The translations under genes and the position numbers were made by a program. 9,431 bases of DNA from Thermoflexales bacterium (GTDB lineage Bacteria; Chloroflexota; Anaerolineae; B4-G1; SLSP01), in contig WFQZ01000276.1 in the NCBI GenBank assembly GCA_015486785.1, forward strand, positions 1-9,431, in the 5' to 3' direction. The stretch's first letter is position 1, and each line of letters opens with the position of its first letter. A model generated the notes under the pieces. That model was not told the origin of the DNA and did not search any database. It saw only the letters and a program-made list of their open reading frames with translations. Shown in pieces: positions 1 through 6,800 of this stretch.

Positions 1-21
1 GGAGATGTGTATAAGAGACAG
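1..21. other. Nextera/Tn5 mosaic-end adapter remnant
   Basis: Bases 3-21 read AGATGTGTATAAGAGACAG, the 19-bp Tn5 mosaic end used in tagmentation libraries. The two preceding G's match the end of the read-2 side adapter. This is sequencing-library sequence, not genome, so base 22 is the first biological base. The glycosyltransferase reading frame runs into it, and any residue decoded from bases 1-23 is artificial. Confidence 0.96.
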
Positions 22-941
22 AGACTGGCCCGCTCACTCCCGACGACCGGCACACCGCAGGCCAACGCCTCCAACGGCGGCAGCCCAAACCCCTCGTAGC
101 GCGAGGGGAACACAAACACCCGCGCCCCGCGATAGAGCGCGGGCTTGGCCGCCTCAGGCACAAAGCCGGTGAACGTCACCGCCTGCGGCGGGAGTCCCGC
201 CGCTCGCGCCAGCCGCCGGGGACACGGCGTGAAGGACGTATCCCGCGCCGGGAGCTTTCCGGCGACCACCAGATGCGCCTGAGGCACGTCGCGCAGCGTC
301 AAAGCGAACGCCCCGAACAACGCCGCGAGATTCTTGCGCACGTCGAACCCGCCCAGATACAAACAGTAATCCGCCGGCACGCCCAACGTCCGCCGCCGCG
401 CCTCATCATCCGGCGCGGGCTGAGGGCGATAACGCGCATCAGCCGCCAGCCACACGGCGCGAACTCGCTCCGGCGGAACGCGCAGATGCGTCAGAATATC
501 CCGCCGGGAAGCCTGCGAGTCGGTGATGACCTGCGCCGCGCGGGACGTAGCACCGCGCACCAACGCCGTGTAGAGCCGCACCGCCGCACCGCCACGATAA
601 GCGGGCAGCAACAGCGGAATGAGATCGTGGATCGTCACCACCACCGGCACACCGCTGACCAACGGCGGAGCCCAGTACGGCACGTGCAACAAATCCGCCC
701 GCTCGCGCCGCGCCGCCAGCGGCACGGCGACCTGCTCCCACCACACCTTGCCCACCGCGCCGCCCGCCGCCGGAACAACGCGCACCGGCACACGCGCCCC
801 GTCCCCCAGAACGGAACGCGGCAGCAACAACGTGATCGCCACGTCGTGCTGCCGCGTCAACTCGGCGAGCAGCCGCCGCACATACTGGCCGCTCCCCGTA
901 TCTGGCCGATCCCAGAACCACCCGCTGATCGCTACGCGCAT
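22..941 (-). CDS. GT4-type glycosyltransferase, 3' end missing
   Basis: This probably transfers a sugar from a nucleotide-sugar donor to a glycan or lipid acceptor at the inner face of the membrane; donor and acceptor cannot be told. The frame gives 306 complete residues beginning MRVAISGWFW. A Gly-rich N-terminal loop (GSGQYVRRLL, about 16-25) and VTIHDLIPLL (102-111) are typical of the GT-B acceptor domain. LGGFDVRKNL (196-205) carries the Arg-Lys pair expected at the donor phosphate site. The family signature E-x7-E is at E283 and E291 within SRYEGFGLPPLEALACGVPVV. GT4 enzymes usually have about 350-400 residues, so only the C-terminal part is lost. The ATG at 939-941 is preceded by a G-rich stretch (GGGGGCGG) that may serve as ribosome-binding site. 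The gene starts 21 bp after the stop of the substrate-binding protein, so co-transcription is likely. The family call is firm; the pathway is unknown. Confidence 0.92.
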
Positions 942-962
942 CCGCCCCCGGCCGGCGGCCAG

Positions 963-2873
963 CTAACGCTGCACATCAATTTCCTCAATGTTCCACAAAC
1001 CGGAAGGCTCGGTCGGGTCAAGCGTCATCCCCACCACATCGGAGCGCGTGGCCGCCAGCTTGGGGTAGATAAACAGCGACAAAGCCGGAAGCTGCCGGGA
1101 GAAAATCCGCTGTGCGGCCTGGTGCTGAGCCGTGTAAGCATCGGTGCCGGGGAGAGCTTGCAAAGCCGCCCGACACGCCTCGTCGTAGGATTCGTCCGCA
1201 AAGCCGGAGATGTTTTGCCCGCCCCATTGATTATCCGCCGTGGGAATCTCGGAGCCGAGATAAAGATCGCATTGCGGCTCCCGCCCCAGCGTCCAAGCGA
1301 ACGAGGCAATATCAAATGAACGGCCAAAAAGCGGGCCGTCGGGCCCGGCGGCAAACAACTCCGGGTTGGGGAGATGCTCCACTTTGACCTTGATCCCACA
1401 AGCCGCGAGGTTCTCCTGGAACGTGTTGGGGTAACGCACATCCAGCGCACTCAGCCAAGTGATCTCAAACGGCGTGCCGTCCGTAATCCCCTCAATGTCG
1501 TGCGCCTCGCGGACACCGTCGCCATCCTCGTCCCGCCAGCCGACCTCATCCAACAGCCGCTGACCCCGCTCCGGATCGTAGTCGTAGGAACTCAACGCCC
1601 CCGCCGCATACAACGGATGCTCCGGCGGAACAAAATCATCGCTAGGGGCGGCGGCGTGCATCTGATCGGCCACCGACTTGCGATCCAAGCAAAAAGCCAC
1701 CGCCTGCCGCACCCGCGCATCGGCGAAGAAATTAGGGCGGTGCGCCTCCTCCACCGGCTGGATATTAAAATCGGCGTGCTCCCACTGCGTATTGGGCGCG
1801 GCGATCATCCGCGCCAAACCGTGCTCCTCCAGATTGGTCAACAAGGCCGCCAATCCGCCCAAGGGCACATCGGAAGTCACAATATCGCAATCCCCGGCGA
1901 GCAACTGGGACACCGCCTCGTTGGGATCGCTGACAAAGCGGAAAATCACCACATCCACGCGGGGCAACCCCTCTGCCGCGCGGAAGTAGTGCGGATTGCG
2001 CTCCAAGGTAATGTGATCGCCGGAAACCCACTCCTTGATCATAAACGGCCCCCACCCCAGCGGGAGGCGGGTCACATCCTCCGCCTTCAGCAGATCGGCG
2101 GGCGCATAGCCGAGCTGATCCTGCCACAGATGGCGCGGCATAGGCATCCAGAAATTGGCCGCGTACTCATCATCCATAAAGCCCGGCAGCCCCGTCCACA
2201 CAGTCGTGCGGGCATCAACCGCCGCGTAATCGCTGGTGCGCTCGTAGAGGAACTTGGAAACCGGCGTGCTGGGATCGCCGGAAAGCTCATAACCATAGAC
2301 GGAATCATCCGCCGTCACCGGCTGCCCGTCGGACCACGACACCCCGTCGCGCAAGCGGAACGTCACCACCATACGGTCCATCTCCAGCGGCTCGCCGGTG
2401 AACTCCACCGCACACGAAGCATCGTAGCAGCTGGAGGGCCGCACCCGCACCCCCTCGCTCAACTTGACCGGACGCTGGTCAACATCCAACACCTTATCCC
2501 CGGCCTGCACCGTGACCGCCTCAATAATCGCGTCGCCATCCGCCAAGCTGGGCAGCTTCTCCAGGATCACCGGCTGATAAGCATACGAGCGGCTATCAAT
2601 CGGGCCATCGTAAATCGCCTGGAAGATATTTTGGGCCGCCACGCGCCCGCCGCCGTACCAATACAACGTCTCCGGCTCCTGCTGTTGGCAGATAACGAGC
2701 GTCTTCTGCGGCACCGGCGTGGGCACCGGCGTCGCCGTGGGCGTCGGCGTCGGGGGGACCGCCGTCGGCGTCGGATGAGCGGGCGGCTCGGTGGGCAACG
2801 GCTGACAAGCCGCCCCGCCCAACAACACAAGCACCAGCCATAAACTGGCCACCAACAAAGAACGACGTGACAT
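963..2873 (-). CDS. ABC transporter substrate-binding lipoprotein, SBP_bac_5 (peptide/oligopeptide) family
   Basis: This is the extracytoplasmic solute-binding component of a peptide/nickel-type ABC importer, 636 residues. A signal peptide (MSRRSLLVASLWLVLVLLGG) ends in a lipobox-like GAAC with C23 as the lipidation site, although the usual Leu at -3 is Gly. A Pro/Thr linker (about 24-55) tethers the binding domain. Typical family segments follow: VVTFRLRDGVSWSDGQPVTA (169-188), LERNPHYFRA (290-299) and DARVRQAVAFCLDRKSVADQ (385-404). An acidic DEDGDGVRE loop is at about 448-456. The ATG at 2871-2873 is chosen because AGGAGG lies six bases upstream and the signal peptide starts there. An in-frame ATG at 3071 would only add translated repeat sequence. 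No permease or ATPase gene is visible: the next gene downstream is a glycosyltransferase, so this is an orphan binding protein here. Family assignment is strong. The ligand is not known; peptides are only the family default. Confidence 0.93.
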   Translation of the reverse strand: MSRRSLLVASLWLVLVLLGGAACQPLPTEPPAHPTPTAVPPTPTPTATPVPTPVPQKTLVICQQQEPETLYWYGGGRVAAQNIFQAIYDGPIDSRSYAYQPVILEKLPSLADGDAIIEAVTVQAGDKVLDVDQRPVKLSEGVRVRPSSCYDASCAVEFTGEPLEMDRMVVTFRLRDGVSWSDGQPVTADDSVYGYELSGDPSTPVSKFLYERTSDYAAVDARTTVWTGLPGFMDDEYAANFWMPMPRHLWQDQLGYAPADLLKAEDVTRLPLGWGPFMIKEWVSGDHITLERNPHYFRAAEGLPRVDVVIFRFVSDPNEAVSQLLAGDCDIVTSDVPLGGLAALLTNLEEHGLARMIAAPNTQWEHADFNIQPVEEAHRPNFFADARVRQAVAFCLDRKSVADQMHAAAPSDDFVPPEHPLYAAGALSSYDYDPERGQRLLDEVGWRDEDGDGVREAHDIEGITDGTPFEITWLSALDVRYPNTFQENLAACGIKVKVEHLPNPELFAAGPDGPLFGRSFDIASFAWTLGREPQCDLYLGSEIPTADNQWGGQNISGFADESYDEACRAALQALPGTDAYTAQHQAAQRIFSRQLPALSLFIYPKLAATRSDVVGMTLDPTEPSGLWNIEEIDVQR

Positions 2874-2879
2874 GATTCT

Positions 2880-2885
2880 CCTCCT
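2880..2885 (-). promoter_or_regulatory. Shine-Dalgarno of the substrate-binding lipoprotein
   Basis: The minus strand reads AGGAGG here, six bases before the ATG at 2871-2873. This near-perfect site fixes the start at 2873 rather than at the upstream in-frame ATG (3071), whose extension would translate the tandem repeats. Confidence 0.9.
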
Positions 2886-2926
2886 GGATCGCGGCTTGGG
2901 GTTCAGGACTGCCGCAGGCTGGCGTG

Positions 2927-2954
2927 ATTTTAATGACGAAAAGGCGAAAGTCAA
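2927..2954 (-). promoter_or_regulatory. Sigma70-like promoter for the lipoprotein gene
   Basis: On the minus strand TTGACT (2949-2954) and TAAAAT (2927-2932) are separated by 16 bp, each five of six matches to the -35 and -10 consensus. Transcription would begin near 2920 and give a leader of roughly 45-50 nt before the ATG at 2873. The 41-bp repeat array ends about 25 bp upstream of the -35 element. The matches are visible in the sequence; promoter activity is inferred. Confidence 0.7.
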
Positions 2955-2978
2955 CTCCCGCAAGGCGTAGGTGCGCGG

Positions 2979-3242
2979 GTGCGACGCACTTGGTTGCCTT
3001 TGAGGCTCTGGGTGTTCAGGTGCGACGCACTTGGCTGCCTTTGAGGCTATGGGCGTCCAAGTGCGACGCACTTGGTTGCCTTCAAGGCTCTGGGCATTCA
3101 GGTGCGACGCACTTGGTTGCCTTCAAGGCTATGGGCGTCCAGGTGCGACGCACTTGGTTACCTTCAAGGCTATGGGCGTCCAGGTGCGACGCACTTTAGA
3201 AGTGCGTCGCACCTTTCTTCCCCTTCAAGGCTACGGGCGTTC
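2979..3242. repeat. Tandem array of 41-bp units (five plus an altered sixth) with two mini-palindromes each
   Basis: GTGCGACGCAC recurs on the plus strand at 2979, 3020, 3061, 3102, 3143 and 3184, exactly 41 bp apart each time. A full unit is GTGCGACGCAC, then about TTGGTT, then GCCTTCAAGGC, then about TATGGGCGTCCAG. Both named blocks are odd palindromes with 5-bp arms around one base. In the first two units the second block is GCCTTTGAGGC, which keeps pairing through a G-U. The sixth unit carries an inserted inverted copy. With the promoter and the lipoprotein leader, the array accounts for most of the 367-bp gene-free stretch 2874-3240. No spacers exist, so it is not a CRISPR. It could be a REP-like selfish repeat, a protein-binding array, or neutral expansion. 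Confidence 0.93.
3182..3214. repeat. Perfect 15-bp-stem hairpin inside the last array unit
   Basis: The arm AGGTGCGACGCACTT (3182-3196) is followed by a 3-base loop TAG and the exact reverse complement AAGTGCGTCGCACCT (3200-3214). It lies about 27 bp beyond the stop codon of the 178-residue gene. On the minus strand no T-run follows it, so it is a poor intrinsic terminator despite its strong stem. Almost the same hairpin occurs at 9011-9043. Confidence 0.92.
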
Positions 3243-3777
3243 AATCTTCCGGGGGAATTTCCAGGAGAATGCGCCGCTCTACATACGGCAGGGTAAACGG
3301 TTCGCCAGTGGCGCACCACGAGAAGCCCGCACGCCCCGTCGCCGGGGCACAGACCCGCCAGCGGAAAGGGCCGCTCCCGGACATCGTGGCGGGGAAGGCC
3401 CAGGGCTTCCAACCAAGGTGACCGCTCACCCCGTCCAGCGGACCACGCCAGCCGGCAACGTCGTGCCAATCTCCGACCCCATCCTGCCACTGCACCACCG
3501 TCTGCAAGGTGTGCCAGTCGTGCCCGGCCAGCCACTGCGGATCAAACGACACCAGCAGCCAGATCGTGCGCCAGTCGGAAGGATGCACGATCTCCGCCGT
3601 CGCCGTGGGCGGCGGCAACGTGGGGGTGAAGGTGGCGGGAAGCTCACGAGTCCACGTGGGGAACGGCGTTCCCACCGCCATAGACGCGGGCGACAGAAAC
3701 GTGCCGTTCAGGCTCAACACCAGAACGGCAGCCAAGATCAGATACAGCCCTAGGATTTTCGGTGTATGTCGTTGCAT
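3241..3777 (-). CDS. Exported Trp-rich hypothetical protein, 178 aa
   Basis: I cannot name a function. The product starts MQRHTPKILG and has one hydrophobic segment (about 8-25) that acts as a signal peptide or N-terminal anchor. A Pro/Thr-rich linker (about 37-61, with TFTPTLPPPTATAE) leads to a compact domain at about 66-167. That domain is rich in Trp (VVQWQDGVGDWHDVAGW, 94-110; LGWKPWAF, 121-128; GPFRWRVCAP, 136-145). It contains two cysteines (143 and 155) that could form a disulfide outside the cell, and looks like a small beta-sandwich. The ATG at 3775-3777 is chosen because AGGAG lies five bases upstream; a longer frame to 3828 would translate a repeat hairpin. The TGA stop (3241-3243) overlaps the edge of the 41-bp array. 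It lies 63 bp after the giant gene, with a hairpin between. Confidence 0.8.
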   Translation of the reverse strand: MQRHTPKILGLYLILAAVLVLSLNGTFLSPASMAVGTPFPTWTRELPATFTPTLPPPTATAEIVHPSDWRTIWLLVSFDPQWLAGHDWHTLQTVVQWQDGVGDWHDVAGWRGPLDGVSGHLGWKPWAFPATMSGSGPFRWRVCAPATGRAGFSWCATGEPFTLPYVERRILLEIPPED

Positions 3778-3784
3778 TGCTGCT

Positions 3785-3826
3785 CCTAAAACCAAGGTGC
3801 GACGCACGGCCAGCGTGCGTCGCACC
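3785..3826 (-). terminator. GTGCGACGCAC-family hairpin, possible terminator of the giant gene
   Basis: Arms GGTGCGACGCACG (3796-3808) and CGTGCGTCGCACC (3814-3826) are exact reverse complements around a 5-base loop. The hairpin begins 14 bp after the TAA of the giant gene and on the minus strand is followed by TTGGTTTTA, a T-rich but imperfect tail. It could be an intrinsic terminator or only a dispersed copy of the palindromic repeat. The tail runs into the Shine-Dalgarno of the next gene (3783-3787). The hairpin is certain; the terminator role is a guess. Confidence 0.5.
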
Positions 3827-3840
3827 ACGAGTGGATCACA

Positions 3841-6800
3841 TTACGGCACGGTAAAGGTCAGCGGATCGGAGCGATTGTTATGCTCGTCGTGCTCGCGGAC
3901 ACCGCCCCATGGATTCGGGCCGCCCCACGAATCCACGTAGCCCCAAATTGTGTGCGTTCCCAAGGTGTAGGTTACGGGCCAACTGGAAGCAGAGGTATCC
4001 TCATAGGCATCGCCCTGCTTCAGGGTTATCGTCTGCCCGGCAGGAAGTTCATCCACGAACCAAGAGAGACGATACTCGCACCCCAGCTCGGCACAACTTT
4101 GGTTGACCTCCGGCGGCACGCGCGGGTCCAGGGACACATCCACCCAGAAAGCCCGCGCCACGCTCCGCCCTGTGTTGACGATGGTAATCTGCACATCTGC
4201 GGCGTTGTCGGGCGCGGCCTGCAACGCGAGCACCTGCAAATCCGGCAGCCGGTCGTAATTCCGCAGCGATAACGGCAGATAGACCAGGTAACGCGGATGC
4301 GGCGCGTAAATGCGCAGCGCGAACTCATCCCCCACCTGACCGCGCACCAGTTGATGGCTGTATTCGTCACGGAATACGCCGTCGCTGCGCCAGATTCCGG
4401 GCAGCGATTCCCCGGCCTCCCCGCCGCCGTCCGCCGGATCAACGTAGAGCACGATGGTAAAGACCTTCCACTGTCCGGGGGCCAAATCCCCTAGTGACCA
4501 AGTCACCGCACGCCCGGCGTACTCTTGCCAAGGCGGCGTGGCCGTGGTCGCCGAGACCCAATCAGGCAAGGTCAGCGTCATAGTGACCCCACGGGCAATT
4601 GCATCACCGGCATTGTGCGCCGTCACGTCGATCAGCACCTCGGAGGGGCCGTAATCGGGGATGTAACACGAGCCGTCCCCACCGGCGACCTCCGACGAAG
4701 CGGGAAGCTGCGATTCTTGCCAGCCGCCATCACAAGCATAATCCACCCACACAGCCGCCCCGTGCGCCTCCACCGTGACCGGCGGCGTGTGCTCCCGCCA
4801 CACCAGCCCCAGCGGATCGGTGTAGGATAACCCCGCGCCTCGGTTCACCAGGTTGGGGCCGTGCTGCGCCCGCAGGATTTTCGTCTGCGCCACCAAGTAG
4901 AGCGGCGAGCCAGAAGCGGGCAGATGTTGCAGCGACGCGGGCAAGGTGAAAGTGAGCACGCCGTCCGCCCCCAGCACATAGTCAATCGCCGTGGCCCGCG
5001 TGGGCACCAGCGAAGCCAGGAACGCGCCCGCCGTGTCGGAGACAACATTGCCGGCGTCCACATCCAGCGCACCCATCAAGTCCCGAATCGCGGCGGTATC
5101 GGTGGTCACCAACCCCGGCGCGCCTTCCGGCAGCACCACGTTGGAGGGCAGGGTATCGGTGAGCACGACAGATTGCGCCGCTCCGGAGACGGTGCGCGGG
5201 GCAGGCGAGCCGCTCCGTTGCAGAGCCAGGCGAGCCGCCGGAATCTCATCATAAGCCATCCGCGCCGGGAAATTATCCGCCGTGACGCGGAAGGGAATGG
5301 TGATCACCGTGCCCCACCACGATTGCGGCACGTTGCCCACGGTGACCTCAAAGTACCACACGCTGCGTCCGGCATCGGGCACGGTGCTTTGATTCAGGAA
5401 ATCCAGCTCCGGCCAGATCGGCTCCGGCGCGGTGTTCGGGTCGGTATACAGGAGCGTCACCGTGATGCCGGGCGGCGGCTCCGGTATGAGTTGGATATGG
5501 GTTAGCTTCACGCCGGTGTTGTTATCCAGCGAAACGCGAATCCGCGTGCGGCCTCCCGCCCCCACCACACTGTGGAAGAGCGTCTTCTGCTCCCGTCCGC
5601 CCACGTAGACGCTCCACACCAGGTCATCGTATCCCCAACTCTTGAAGAACGGATCGTACATTGAGGCAAAATCGCGCGGGTCGTAGCGGTCTTGAATCGT
5701 GTAGATGAACGCCAGCGTGTCACTGTAAATGCTGACCAGCGTCGGGCCGCCCTGCTTGGTGATCTCCAGGTCGGTGGAAACCCCTTCGGGAGCCTGCACG
5801 TGACTATCGTAGACCTCGTAGCGGTTTTCTCCGGCGGCGATCTGCCGATAGACCAACCGCCCGCCATTGTGGATTTTGATCGTCCCTTCCCGATTCACGT
5901 TGTCATACGGGATCATCGTGGCCGTGATCGCGAAGGCCGCCGACGAACCGAGCGGAATATCCTGATGGAATAGCAGCGTATCATAGGCCGCAGTGTGCGT
6001 CACCGAGATCAAGGTGGAGTTCCCCGGCGCGAGCGAACGGTAGGAGTCCACCCACCCTTCGTTCTGGGGACGGATGCGGATGCCGCGCCCGTGGAAGATC
6101 GGCAAGGCCACCAGATTCTCCCCCGGCGGAATCGTCCCGCCGCCCGCCTGCGCCACGCTGTACGTCTTGCCCAGGATGTGCAAGGACGTCTGCGGGAAGC
6201 GCGTGGGCACGTCGCGCACGAAGGTCTCCGCGACACCGTCGCCGTCACGGTCAATCCACATCCCGTAGGTGATGGCGATACCGGCATGTTGTTCTCCGCT
6301 GCCGCCGCAAGTGGCGCACGAATCCCAATCCCACACATCGTAGAAACTTCCGCGCAGCTCGAGTTGGTGCGTGCGCGACCACACATCTTGATAGGTGAGC
6401 GCGGACGGCGTGGGAGGCTGGGGCGCGTAAGCCGCCGCATGCTCCAGGTAAGCATCGTAGGGAATCGGATTCCCACCGGCCAGCACATACAATGAACCGC
6501 CGTCATACGGCATCACCACCGTTCCCTCGCGCGGCGTCCCGTGGAAACGCACCTCCCGCCCGAACAACTCGCGGGAGTGAATCCCGAAACGCACCGCCGG
6601 CTCCTCATACCAATAGGGCGGGAAATCCCCCAGGTCCCAGCGCAGCGGCATGCAGGGCAACAACAGTTTGTGATCGGCGGTCACGGTAATGGCATCGGTG
6701 TAGGTCGGGGGGATGGTGATAAACGAACCATAATCGGTGATCGGCGTGTGCGCGTACAAAGGCGGGTCAATGTGGATGCCATACGGGGAAGTGAACACAC

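Noticed and set aside
939..965. Readthrough fusion of the lipoprotein and glycosyltransferase
   Set aside because: The TAG at 963-965 is in frame with the downstream ATG, but one partner is exported and the other cytoplasmic. Adjacency in the same frame is a one-in-three chance.
273..1319. Plus-strand frame of 348 codons across the glycosyltransferase and the end of the lipoprotein
   Set aside because: It is Arg/Pro/His-rich low-complexity translation spanning two real minus-strand genes, with no recognisable domain.
1374..2843. Plus-strand frame of 489 codons opposite the lipoprotein
   Set aside because: It is an antisense shadow in GC-rich DNA: very Arg/His/Ile-rich, no domains, and fully overlapped by a gene with clear family signatures.
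2874..3071. N-terminal extension of the lipoprotein to the ATG at 3071
   Set aside because: It would translate the repeats, bury the signal peptide 66 residues in, and ignore the strong ribosome site at 2880-2885 and the promoter at 2927-2954.
2979..3242. CRISPR array
   Set aside because: The units are contiguous and nearly identical over the full 41 bp. There are no unique spacers and no cas genes.
2924..3753. Plus-strand frames through the repeat array (starting 2924, 3031 and 3072)
   Set aside because: They translate repeats into VRRTWLP-type strings. The 41-bp period is not a multiple of three, so no consistent protein repeat results.
3778..3828. Longer start of the 178-residue protein at 3828
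   Set aside because: The extension encodes only the hairpin repeat, and AGGAG is ideally placed for the ATG at 3775-3777.
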